64,000 nucleotides of DNA. It comes from Methanobacteriota archaeon (GTDB lineage: Archaea > JAADCQ01 > Methanopyri > Methanopyrales > Methanopyraceae). This document shows, piece by piece, positions 26,601-34,278 of this stretch (the stretch's first letter is position 1; each line of letters begins with the position of its first letter). Made by a program: the position numbers and the translations under genes. The stretch spans positions 62,001 through 126,000 of the forward strand of contig JAMOPO010000015.1 of assembly GCA_027064425.1 (NCBI GenBank), written 5' to 3'. The notes beneath the pieces are model-generated. The model made no database searches. It saw only the letters and a program-made list of their open reading frames with translations, and was not told where the DNA came from.

Positions 26601-29192
26601 CAGGCCCTCGACGAGTACGTCCGCTGGAAGGACCTGCAGGACTACTACGGCTGGAGGCCCGCCGTTAGCAACCCTGCGACCAAGGTGTTTTGGAAGGTCG
26701 CGTCCAGGCTGGTGGAGATCGCCGAGCGCGCGGTCCGTGCCACGTTCGGGGCGGTCCGGGAGGACGACAGTCACGCGCACCTGCTCGCGGAGGCCGTGGC
26801 CACGCTTTACCGGATCTACGTCCACTACCTGCGCTCAGGGAGCGAGGAGCTCGAGAACCTGCTGCGGGGCCTGGACGGCCGCTTCGTCCCGCCCGGCCTG
26901 CTGGGCGAGCCGATGTGGAACCCGGCCGTGCTGCCCACGGGTCGCGACGGGTACCCGATTGACCCCAGCATGCTGCCGACGCCGACGGCCTGGGAGGTGG
27001 CCAAGCGGCTCGTGGACGAGTTCCTGGCGCGGTACTACAGGGAGCATCGCTCCTGGCCGGAGGCCGTCGGTGTGGTGATCTGGGGCGTGCACGAGCTCTG
27101 CACGGGCGGCCTGAACATCGCGATGGTCCTGTACCTGCTCGGCGTCCGTCCGGTTTGGGACCCGGACACGGGCCGGGTGATCGGCGTCGAGCTGATCCCG
27201 CTGAAGGATCTCACGGTGAACGTGGACGGGGTGCCGGTGCGCCGGCCGCGGATCGACGTGGTCGTGTGGGCCGCCCTGCACATGGAGGCGCCTCTGAAGC
27301 TACTCGCCGACGCGTTCTACCTGGTCTCGCACGTGGATGAGCCCCCGGCGTGGAACTACCGCCGGAAGCACTACCTGGAGCTGAAGCCGGTGGTCGTGGA
27401 GGAGCTCAGGAGGAAGGGTCACCCGGCCGAAGAGGCCGAGGAGCTGGCGGACGTGATCGCCTCCAGCGGGTACTTCGCGCAGCCGCCCGGGGTCTTCACG
27501 GGCGCGGGCGCCTCGGACGTCGTGGAGCACGCGTGGACGGACGTGTCCGGCACGGTCGGAGTGCTGGAGAGCGCGAGCGAGGCCCTGCGGGAGTTCCAGC
27601 GGAGGTTCTGGGAGAGGTTCCGGGTGGCCTGTGAGGCGCGGATGGCCTACGTCTACGGAGCGCGGGCGCGAATCGTGATCGTTCGGCAGGGTGAGCGGGT
27701 CCGCGTGATGGTCCTTCGAACCAGCACGGACGAGGTCTACCACGCGATCCCAGCGGTCACCGCGTTCCGCTACCTGATGTCCAAGGTCCAGGCGGTGCTG
27801 CACAGCGTGGTGAACACCTGGGGCCTGATCGACACCGACGACTTCTACGACTGGGTGGGCGGGATGGCCCTGTACGCCACCTTCGCCTCCGGGCGCGCCC
27901 CGGAGGTGTACATCGCCAACGCCATCGACCCGACCGCGGCCAGGACCCTGTCCGCCTTCGAGCAGCTGGCCGGGGAGGTGTACACGAAGCTCCTGAGCCC
28001 GTCCTGGTGGGGGGCGATGCTCGAGCACGGCGACTACGGCTGGTCCCGGATCGCGCGGCGAATCGAGTACCTGGCCGGCTGGGGCGTTACCGTCCCGTCG
28101 ATGAGGCCCTACCTCAACGGGCTGTACACTCGGGTCGCGGGGAAGCTCCTGGAGGAGATCGCGAGACACCCGCCCAGGACGGAGTACGGGTGGGCCGCGG
28201 TCGTGTCCTCGCTGGCCTGGTTCGTGGAGCTGGCGAGAGTGGGCGTCTGGCAGCCGAAGGATAGGACCGTGCTCGCGAAGGTGGCCCGCGCGCTGCTCGA
28301 GGTGATGGCCCGCCACGGGCCGGCCACCTGCCACCACACGAGTCCGAACCCGGCCCTGATCGCGTACAGCGTCCGGACCCTGTTGGAGGCGGGGTACTCG
28401 TACTCCGAGGTGTCCGGGCTGGTGAGTCGGGTGCTGCAGTGGTACCAGCGGCTGGACAACCCGACCATCGTGCAGCAGATCCGGGCCCTGCTACGGGAGG
28501 TTCTACAGCGGTTCGGGGCCGGCACCACCTCCCGGACGTCGGGCCGCTCCACGGTCGCTCGCGCCGGTCGGGCGACCGCGATCAACGCCAGCGGGGTCAG
28601 CGCCCGGGCCCCGGGCGCCTCCGGCCGGGTCGTGAGCGGTGGGCGGGGGGCGCAGGCCCCCGGAGCGGCGCCGAGCTCGGCGGCGTCTGGGGTGGTTTCA
28701 CGGGCCTTAAGGGCCGTGAGGAGCGTCGCTGAGGCAGTCCGGGCGGTGGTCTCATCGCGGAGCTCCGCGGTGCCGTCCGCCGCCGAAGCCGCCACCAGGG
28801 TGATGGCGCGGGTGGTTGGAGGCGGAGCGGCCGGCCCCGCGGGCCGGACGGGCTCGGGTCTGGGTGGTAAGGGCAGGGTGACCGTGGTGGGCGTTCGTGG
28901 CTCCCCGCTCTCGGGCCGGCCGAGCTCTGGGCGGTCGGGGGCGGGCTCAGCCGGGTCCCGGGCGGCCTCGGCCGCCGCGTCGGTCGCGGCCAGGGTGGCC
29001 GCTCGGGCCTCCGCCGAGTCGGCGCGGGCGGTCGCGTCGACGGCGGCGAGGGTGATGTCGAGGGCCGCGTCGCCGGCCTCGGCGTCGTCGAGGAGGATCT
29101 GGGAGTGGGTGCTGGCGCTGCTGCTCACCGCGCTGGTCGTCTGCGGGTGCGTGGCGGCCCGTCGGGTGGGCCCGGTGGGTGCGCGCTGGTGA
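23670..29192 (+). CDS. Exported CobN/magnesium-chelatase-H-like protein, cell-surface anchored
   Basis: An 1840-residue protein. Residues 1-22 form a signal peptide (VVSALLLALLVVQSPVSA). Residues about 25-1590 follow the CobN/ChlH large-chelatase family, including the conserved VHVGTHGTLEWLPGHQVGLL near residue 733, LYNPREAM-like SNPGEAMVAKY, and GLNIAMVLYLLGVRPVWD near 1150. Residues about 1610-1810 are Ala/Ser/Arg/Gly-rich low complexity, like a cell-wall-spanning stalk. A C-terminal helix (WVLALLLTALVVCGCVAA) with RR follows. Ordinary CobN is cytoplasmic and works with an ATPase pair; none is here. An extracytoplasmic tetrapyrrole-metal role is inferred. GTG start after GGGGTTAAG. Confidence 0.85.
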   Translation: MIQVVSALLLALLVVQSPVSAAPVGPVEITIFGNAAKGSPEEVKLVEETVYSDLGIRVKLHVHNVLVSWGDQSAPVDFDALARDIERSQIVVLDNMGPLPGPFVEELSSRVLGHPVTDVSSFFRELARRKRLVACVTGDQHDFILLGPGCRRICDNTAAVANLGFLFRFSDSLVPVVEYLLWLAYPDVPAERLRLSSIRVSFVAAYVPGRGWVFPEVSGAELERAYHEWLRRLESGRGGGLWFEVRMAILPSWVRGLRERCLGFLKGLNLPTRRLVVVLDYVDALYKGEADLVVRIVEAVRSELERAGLKDVGVIALLCDGNVVSPVDYQGTGLLQELRRLGYEVAAVVSLWAFTMNYPDSAAWALMELDAPVIKVVYPFWADWLCEPWRYLNMERGSPDTGLTGAVFEWSYQVVGGPELEGAFWFKLCALKRTGEMRLLPLRDVIEDLARLVTGFVRLRYLPESRKRVAFILYCYPPGRDAIGASYLDVFRSLINVLTAMVERGYDLGPATPLFRTLAELRRRDPGAAEEFEERLAHALMEAADLVLKNVGPWAKGELAEMVRLYRGGRAERVIRWRSGEMRVTVEGGRVVWVDVDGRSYVLGTVGPDQLVPVEELERWYREDVLPRFRYYLSLLQGDDERVRRARESLERWMRAVERCFGPPTDNRGIMRWGRHYVIPALRLGNVVIMLQPVRGWSGSPELVYHSPDLPPQWQYIAAYEWLRRVFRADAVVHVGTHGTLEWLPGHQVGLLGVDWSHLLLPDVPHFYIYIVSNPGEAMVAKYRSGPVLLTHLPPAWSYFRDFKRYGRLWREITHYLQLRMIGGDPRVMGEIRRRIVEEAERLGLLRTVVDAILSEQGGGTAQDPRRWALEHFDEFVDKLHDFLLELALSNVAYGLHVYGRDPDPEVALEEASALASSMIKVNAVFAYYAGLIGYPDPGELERFRAERPDEFVTFKTRLRECLRRILSEVIRDPVLVQALDEYVRWKDLQDYYGWRPAVSNPATKVFWKVASRLVEIAERAVRATFGAVREDDSHAHLLAEAVATLYRIYVHYLRSGSEELENLLRGLDGRFVPPGLLGEPMWNPAVLPTGRDGYPIDPSMLPTPTAWEVAKRLVDEFLARYYREHRSWPEAVGVVIWGVHELCTGGLNIAMVLYLLGVRPVWDPDTGRVIGVELIPLKDLTVNVDGVPVRRPRIDVVVWAALHMEAPLKLLADAFYLVSHVDEPPAWNYRRKHYLELKPVVVEELRRKGHPAEEAEELADVIASSGYFAQPPGVFTGAGASDVVEHAWTDVSGTVGVLESASEALREFQRRFWERFRVACEARMAYVYGARARIVIVRQGERVRVMVLRTSTDEVYHAIPAVTAFRYLMSKVQAVLHSVVNTWGLIDTDDFYDWVGGMALYATFASGRAPEVYIANAIDPTAARTLSAFEQLAGEVYTKLLSPSWWGAMLEHGDYGWSRIARRIEYLAGWGVTVPSMRPYLNGLYTRVAGKLLEEIARHPPRTEYGWAAVVSSLAWFVELARVGVWQPKDRTVLAKVARALLEVMARHGPATCHHTSPNPALIAYSVRTLLEAGYSYSEVSGLVSRVLQWYQRLDNPTIVQQIRALLREVLQRFGAGTTSRTSGRSTVARAGRATAINASGVSARAPGASGRVVSGGRGAQAPGAAPSSAASGVVSRALRAVRSVAEAVRAVVSSRSSAVPSAAEAATRVMARVVGGGAAGPAGRTGSGLGGKGRVTVVGVRGSPLSGRPSSGRSGAGSAGSRAASAAASVAARVAARASAESARAVASTAARVMSRAASPASASSRRIWEWVLALLLTALVVCGCVAARRVGPVGARW

Positions 29193-29196
29193 TGGG

Positions 29197-30486
29197 TCAG
29201 TCGAGGAGGTGCTCGGCCAGGGTCCTGGCGGCCTCTCGGGTGTGCTCCCGCGGGACCACGACGCTGACGGCGACGGCCCCGTAGGCGCTGCCCAGCAGGT
29301 CGAACCCGTCGCAGGATGATAGGAACGTGGACACATCCCTGGGCGACATTCCCTCGCCGACGACCGTCACGAGGCCGACCTCCTCCCGGACCTCCCAGTC
29401 GTAGTCGAGCTCGCGTAGGGCCTCTCGGGCCTCGTCCACGCTCCGCTCCTCGATCAGGATGTTGATGCACGGCTCGGAGGCGGTGGTGAGGAGGGCCAGG
29501 ATGTTCACCCCGTGGTCACCCAGGCGGGTGGTCACGGTCCCGATCACGCCGGGCTCGTCCATCATTCGGGCGCCCGTCACCTGGATGAGGGCGACGTCCT
29601 CGCGCGAGGCGACGACCTTGGGGCCGGGCTCGGTCTCCTCGGAGATCACGGTGCCCACGTTGGCCGTGCGGGAGTTGCCGATCAGGACCTTGACCCCGAG
29701 GTTCTTCGCGGCCTCTACGGCCTTGGGGTGGATGACCTCGGCCCCGGAGGCGCCGGCCATCATGGCCTCCTCGTAGGAGAGCCGCTCGACGACGCGGGCC
29801 TCGGCGAGGTCCGGGTCCGTGGTCATGATGCCGTCCACGTCGGTCCAGATGAGGGCGCGGACCCCGAGGATGCCGGCGAGCACGGTGGCGGTGTAGTCCG
29901 AGCCGCCGCGGCCGAGGGTCGTGATGTGACCGCGCTCGGACCGGCCTATGAAGCCGGTCACGATGGGGACGCGGCCGGCGCGGAGGTCGCTCATGAGCTT
30001 GGATCGGGTGCCCTCCCAGCGGATGATGTCGGCGTTGCCCGGGCGGTCGGTGGTGACGAGGCCGATCTCCCAGGAATCGTACGCGACGGCCCGGATCCCG
30101 CGCTCGCGGAGGTAGGCGGCGATTAACCGGGCGGAGGCGCGCTCGCCGAGGGCTAGGACCAGGTCCTTGAGCCGGTCCTCGGGCCGCTCGAGCTGCTCGA
30201 GAACCGTGGCGACGCCTTCGAGCAGCGTCTCCATCTTGCGGAGGAACTCGCGGACCTCTCGGTGCTCCTCCTCCAGGTGTTCGGCGATGAAGCGCTCGTG
30301 CTCCTCGATGATGGGATCGGGGTCCGCGGCGCCCCTGCAGGCGTCTTGGATGAACTGCTCGAGCGCGTCGGTGACCCCGGCGAGGGCGGAGACGACCACG
30401 ACGTTGCCCGAGGTGGCGGAGGCTTCCAGGGTCTGGAGGCCTTCCTCGGACGACACCGAGGTGCCTCCGAACTTGTGTACCTCCAT
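29197..30486 (-). CDS. lysC: Aspartate kinase
   Basis: First enzyme of the aspartate pathway to lysine, threonine and methionine. The N-terminus has the kinase motif VHKFGGTSVSS, and GRGGSDYTATVLAG and DVDGIMTTDP are visible in the middle. The C-terminal third contains two ACT-type regulatory segments (GARMMDEPGVIGTVTTRLGD split; VTVVGEGMSPRD), typical of feedback-controlled enzymes. 429 residues. ATG 30486 starts at the conserved N-terminus. The tRNA-Ser gene ends 45 bases upstream on the same strand. Homoserine dehydrogenase is at 46.8 kb. Confidence 0.95.
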   Translation of the reverse strand: MEVHKFGGTSVSSEEGLQTLEASATSGNVVVVSALAGVTDALEQFIQDACRGAADPDPIIEEHERFIAEHLEEEHREVREFLRKMETLLEGVATVLEQLERPEDRLKDLVLALGERASARLIAAYLRERGIRAVAYDSWEIGLVTTDRPGNADIIRWEGTRSKLMSDLRAGRVPIVTGFIGRSERGHITTLGRGGSDYTATVLAGILGVRALIWTDVDGIMTTDPDLAEARVVERLSYEEAMMAGASGAEVIHPKAVEAAKNLGVKVLIGNSRTANVGTVISEETEPGPKVVASREDVALIQVTGARMMDEPGVIGTVTTRLGDHGVNILALLTTASEPCINILIEERSVDEAREALRELDYDWEVREEVGLVTVVGEGMSPRDVSTFLSSCDGFDLLGSAYGAVAVSVVVPREHTREAARTLAEHLLD

Positions 30487-30501
30487 CACGGCTCCCGCCG
30501 C

Positions 30502-30524
30502 ATCGTTATGATTTTCGTAACGAT
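30502..30524. repeat. 23-nt palindrome copy 1 (3' of tRNA-Ser)
   Basis: The arms ATCGTTATGA and TTTCGTAACGAT-type sequence pair over 10 positions with one G-T and a TTT loop. The element lies 7 bases beyond the encoded CCA of tRNA-Ser and 16 bases before the aspartokinase start. Two related copies are at 37938-37960 and 49757-49779. Confidence 0.6.
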
Positions 30525-30533
30525 TCCGGCTGG

Positions 30534-30621
30534 CGCCGGGGCCGGGATTTGAACCCGGGCGGCCCATACGGGCCACGGGATCTCCAATCCCGCGCCTTGG
30601 ACCGGGCTCGGCCGCCCCGGC
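30534..30621 (-). tRNA. tRNA-Ser (GGA), C8 type, CCA encoded
   Basis: An 88-base class II tRNA on the minus strand. The acceptor stem GCCGGGG pairs with CCCCGGC, the discriminator is G, and CCA is encoded at 30533-30531. The anticodon stem CGGGA/TCCCG encloses TTGGAGA, giving anticodon GGA. A long variable arm (GGCCCGTATGGGCC) and T-loop TTCAAAT are present. Position 8 is C instead of T, which in Methanopyrus is edited to U by the tRNA deaminase CDAT8. A TATA-like GTTTTAA (30657-30651) lies about 30 bases upstream. Confidence 0.95.
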
Positions 30622-30650
30622 GCCTCCGTGCCCGCTCCCCGCCGGCTGGA

Positions 30651-30657
30651 TTAAAAC
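30651..30657 (-). promoter_or_regulatory. TATA box of tRNA-Ser
   Basis: GTTTTAA on the minus strand is about 30 bases before the mature 5' end, the normal archaeal distance. It lies just outside the 3' end of the PIN-ATPase gene. Confidence 0.55.
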
Positions 30658-30659
30658 GG

Positions 30660-32564
30660 TTACGGTACCGTCTGGACCCTGATCTCCCGCCCCTGGTGCA
30701 GGGCGCGCTCGAGCCGCTCGCCCACCGAGGTCTCCTTGCTCACCCGGACCTCTCCCTTCGACCCGACGGTGGCCGTGAACACGTACTCGTCCTCCACGAA
30801 CACCTTCACCGGCCGGCCCGCGAACCGCTCGCCGACGTGGAGCCGGATGTACTCACCGTCGTCCACGACCTCTAGGGGGAACTCCTCGCCCGACTCCACC
30901 TCGATCACCCTTCCCTCCGACTGTTGAGGTCCCTGAGGTCCCGGGGACTCCTGCCCTCCCCCCTCCCGCTCCTCGAGCGGCTTGACCACGATCTTCAGGC
31001 CGGTGCGGCGCTCGATCTGCTCGACGTTGCGGCCCCGCTTCCCGATGACCATGGGGACGACGTTCTCGGGTACGTAGACGGTGGCCTGGGAGCCCTTCAC
31101 CTCGACCTCCACCGGCACGCGCCCGCCCACGAACTTGCGCACCTCCCGCTCGATGACCTCCGCCGCGAGGCGCTCGGAGGGGGTTTCCTTCTCCTCGGCC
31201 TCCTTGACCGGGACGACGAAGACCTCCTCGCCGTACGTGTAGATCTCGTACTCCAGCTCGCCGGTCTCGAAGTCGCGCACCTCGACCACCGGTCGCGCGA
31301 GGTCCTCCTCCGTCATCCCCGTCGGGACCTTGACCGTCATGGAGACGTCGTACACCTTCTTGATCTCGCCGTCCTCGATGAAGATCACCGTGTCGACGAC
31401 CTGCGGGATGAGGCCCAGCTCGACCCGGCCGATGAGGCGCTGGATCGCGTCGATGGGCCGGGTCGCGTGCACGACGCCGATCATGCCCACGCCGGCGAGC
31501 CGCATGTCGGCGAAGACCTCGAAGTCCTTGGTCTTGCGCACCTCGTCGTAGATCGTGTAGTCCGGGCGGACGAGTAGCAGGATGTCCGCGGTCTTCTCCA
31601 TGTCCCCGTCCAGCGGGGCGTACTGAGTGATCTCGTCGCCCACCTGCAGGTCGCGCGGGCTCTCCATCGTCTTCACGATCTTGCCCTGCTTGGCGTAGAA
31701 CTCGGCCAGCGCCGCGCAGAACGTGGACTTACCGGAGCCGGGCGGTCCGGCGACCAGGATACCCTCCGCCTGCTCCTTCAGCCGCTTCTTCAGCTTGTCC
31801 GAGAGGTCATAGTCGTCCAGGGTGACCTTGACCACGGGCCGGACCGCGGTGATCTCCCAACCCTCGGAGAACGGTGGCCGGGCGATGGAGACTCGGAGGT
31901 CGCGCAGCTGGACGACGGTGGCGCCGCCCCGGTCGATCTCCACGAAGCTGTCCTCGTCGGAGTGGGCCTTCTCGATGATCTCCTGCGCCCAGCGCTCGAG
32001 CTCCTCCCGCGTGCACGGCTCGGGCCGCAGCTCGACGAGCTTCCAGTCTCCGGGCCGTCCGACCTTGGCCATCGGGGGCACGTTCTCCTTGAGGTGCAGG
32101 GACATCGCGTTCTCCGGCATCATCCGCTCGATCTCGGTCTCACCGGTCTTCGTGATCGGTTCGAAGTAGACGACCTCAATACCCTCGGCCTTGGCCACCT
32201 CGGCCTGCACCTTGTCGCTGGTGATCAGCGTCGCGTCGTACTCCTTCGCCACCTCCCGGATCATCGCGTCGATCTCACCGCTCCGGGCCAGCCGGATCTC
32301 CTCGAGCCCGGGCCGCTCGCCCGCGAACTTGACCTCGATGATGCCCTCGTCGGCCAGCTTCTGCAGCTCCTGGAGCTCCCGGAGCCCCGTGAACCCCGTC
32401 TCGCGCCCGCGGTTGGCCTGGTACTCCAGCTCGGAGACCACCGCCTTGGGGACGACGATGACCTTGCCCTCCAGGTACCCTTCCTCAACCAGCCTGGAGA
32501 TGCGGCCGTCCACGATGACGCTCGTGTCGGGTACCACGTGCTTGGTCTTCACCTCGATCTCCAT
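30660..32564 (-). CDS. PIN domain-ATPase-KH protein (COG1855 type)
   Basis: A 634-residue archaeal protein with three parts. Residues 8-130 are a PIN nuclease domain (VPDTSVIVDGRIS, with acidic residues in SGEIDAMIREVAKEYDATLITSD). Residues 200-430 are a type II/IV-secretion-like ATPase (VAGPPGSGKSTFCAAL Walker A; DMRLAGVGMIGVVHATRPIDA). Residues about 490-540 are a KH RNA-binding domain (VPMVIGKRGRNVEQIERRTG). A beta-rich tail follows. The set suggests RNA cutting or remodelling driven by ATP, and the family is widespread in archaea. Substrate unknown. Confidence 0.88.
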   Translation of the reverse strand: MEIEVKTKHVVPDTSVIVDGRISRLVEEGYLEGKVIVVPKAVVSELEYQANRGRETGFTGLRELQELQKLADEGIIEVKFAGERPGLEEIRLARSGEIDAMIREVAKEYDATLITSDKVQAEVAKAEGIEVVYFEPITKTGETEIERMMPENAMSLHLKENVPPMAKVGRPGDWKLVELRPEPCTREELERWAQEIIEKAHSDEDSFVEIDRGGATVVQLRDLRVSIARPPFSEGWEITAVRPVVKVTLDDYDLSDKLKKRLKEQAEGILVAGPPGSGKSTFCAALAEFYAKQGKIVKTMESPRDLQVGDEITQYAPLDGDMEKTADILLLVRPDYTIYDEVRKTKDFEVFADMRLAGVGMIGVVHATRPIDAIQRLIGRVELGLIPQVVDTVIFIEDGEIKKVYDVSMTVKVPTGMTEEDLARPVVEVRDFETGELEYEIYTYGEEVFVVPVKEAEEKETPSERLAAEVIEREVRKFVGGRVPVEVEVKGSQATVYVPENVVPMVIGKRGRNVEQIERRTGLKIVVKPLEEREGGGQESPGPQGPQQSEGRVIEVESGEEFPLEVVDDGEYIRLHVGERFAGRPVKVFVEDEYVFTATVGSKGEVRVSKETSVGERLERALHQGREIRVQTVP

Positions 32565-32593
32565 GGAGTAAGCACCATCCCTTTCGCCTCTTC

Positions 32594-33028
32594 TTATCGC
32601 CCGTAGACCTCATCAGGGTCGAAGACTCGCTCCTCGACGGTCGACAGACGGCCGTCTCGGGTGACGCGCCGGTAGAAGCACGTCTCGTAGCCCCTGTGAC
32701 AGGCTCCCCCCTCCTGCTCGACCAGGTAGAGCAGCGCGTCCTCGTCGCAGTCCACCCGGACCTCCCGAACCTTCTGGACGTGCCCCGACTCCTCCCCCTT
32801 TTTCCAGATTTCTCCCCGTGAAGTACTCCAGTAGTGCGCCAGCCCGGTCACCAGCGTGCGGAACACGGCCTCCTCGTTGGCGAACGCGGTCATGAGCACC
32901 TTGCCCGAGTCCACGTCCTGCGTGACCACCACGACGAGCGGCTCGCCGTTGATCTCGAACCGGTAGTTGAGCCGGGAGGCCAGGCGCTTCGCGGCCTCCT
33001 CATCCAGGGGGAGCTCGACGCCACTCAT
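32594..33028 (-). CDS. hisI: Phosphoribosyl-AMP cyclohydrolase
   Basis: Third step of histidine biosynthesis, opening the purine ring of phosphoribosyl-AMP. The 144 residues have the usual motifs: [37 protein letters not shown] split around residue 75, [14 protein letters not shown] and [14 protein letters not shown]. The cysteines and the VDCDxD acids bind zinc and magnesium. It is monofunctional, without the HisE domain. The ATG overlaps the hisS stop by 4 bases, so the two are translationally coupled. Confidence 0.95.
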   Translation of the reverse strand: MSGVELPLDEEAAKRLASRLNYRFEINGEPLVVVVTQDVDSGKVLMTAFANEEAVFRTLVTGLAHYWSTSRGEIWKKGEESGHVQKVREVRVDCDEDALLYLVEQEGGACHRGYETCFYRRVTRDGRLSTVEERVFDPDEVYGR

Positions 33029-34278
33029 ACCTCAGCCGCCCGCTCGATCTCGTCCAGCGGAACCTCCTCCTGATCGCCCGTCTCCAGGTTCTTCACGGAG
33101 ATGTATCCGCCTTCAAGCTCTCGCTCCCCGATGATCACCGCGTAGTCATACCCCTTCGCGTCCGCCATGGAGAGGGCCTTCCGGATGTTCTTGCCCGAGA
33201 CCTCCACGTCCACGACCCAACCCAGCTCCCGGAGCTCCCGGGCCACCTCCCAGACCTTGCCGGACTTGACCAGCGGGATGAGCAGGGCCCGGGTCTCCTC
33301 GAACGCGTCCTCCGGGATCCGGTCGTAAACCTTGAGCGCCATCAGCAGCCGGTCGAATCCGATCGCCATGCCGACGGCGGGCACGTCGGGCCCGCCCAGG
33401 TCCCGGACCAGCGTGTCGTATCGGCCGCCACCGGCGCACTGGGACCCGCCGCCCAGCTCCGGAACGTGGATCTCGAAGACCATGCCCGTGTAGTAATCGA
33501 GGCCCCGGGCGACGGAGAAGTCGAGCTCGTGGTCGACGCCGGCCTCCTTCAGCTGGTCGGAGATCGTGAGGAGGTTCTCGAGCGCCTCCTCGGCCGGCTC
33601 GGCTCCGGAGATGGCCTCCTCCACCTCGTCCACGGACTCCGCGGTGACGATCTGCAGCACGCGCTCGGCCGCGTCCTCGGGCAAGACCTCCCGAACCTCA
33701 TCCAGCTCGCCCTTGTCGACCAGGTGCGCGACCTTGTTCTGCTTCTCCTCGCCGATTCCGTGCTCCTCCAGCAGCCCTCGAAGGATGCCGAGGTGGCCGA
33801 CCCGGGTCTCGAAGGCGTCACTCGGGAGCAGGTCGTCGAAGATCCCGTGGGTGAGCTCGATCACCTCGACGTCCGCCTCGGGCTCGGACGATCCGATGAC
33901 CTCGACACCAGCCTGCCAGAACTCGCGCCATCGACCGCGCTGTGGCTGCTCGTACCGGAAGCAGTTCACGAAGTAGCACAGCTTGAGCGGGTGCGGCCGG
34001 GTCTTCAGCGAGTCGTTGTACATTCTGACCACGGGCGCCGTCATCTCGGGTCGGAGGGCCAGCCGGCGGCCCTTCTTGTCCTCGAACACGTACATCTCCT
34101 CGAGGATCTCCTCGCCGGACTTTTCCTCGAAGAGTCGGGCGTGCTCGAAGGTGGGGGTGAGGACCTCCTCGTACCCGTACGACTGGAACCGCTCCCGTAG
34201 GAACTCCTCCAGCCACCGCCGGGCTCGCATCTCCTCGGGCTCGAAGTCCCGGGTGCCCTTAGGCCTCGCTATCCGCAC
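33025..34278 (-). CDS. hisS: Histidyl-tRNA synthetase
   Basis: Class II synthetase of 417 residues. It opens with [16 protein letters not shown], followed by motif 2 ([17 protein letters not shown]), the histidine motifs [16 protein letters not shown] and GGGRYDTL, and motif 3 ([15 protein letters not shown]). A C-terminal anticodon-binding domain follows. GTG 34278 fits the conserved N-terminus, with GGGGTGAGG upstream; GTG 34287 would add three residues. It overlaps the upstream methyltransferase gene. Confidence 0.95.
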   Translation of the reverse strand: MRIARPKGTRDFEPEEMRARRWLEEFLRERFQSYGYEEVLTPTFEHARLFEEKSGEEILEEMYVFEDKKGRRLALRPEMTAPVVRMYNDSLKTRPHPLKLCYFVNCFRYEQPQRGRWREFWQAGVEVIGSSEPEADVEVIELTHGIFDDLLPSDAFETRVGHLGILRGLLEEHGIGEEKQNKVAHLVDKGELDEVREVLPEDAAERVLQIVTAESVDEVEEAISGAEPAEEALENLLTISDQLKEAGVDHELDFSVARGLDYYTGMVFEIHVPELGGGSQCAGGGRYDTLVRDLGGPDVPAVGMAIGFDRLLMALKVYDRIPEDAFEETRALLIPLVKSGKVWEVARELRELGWVVDVEVSGKNIRKALSMADAKGYDYAVIIGERELEGGYISVKNLETGDQEEVPLDEIERAAEV

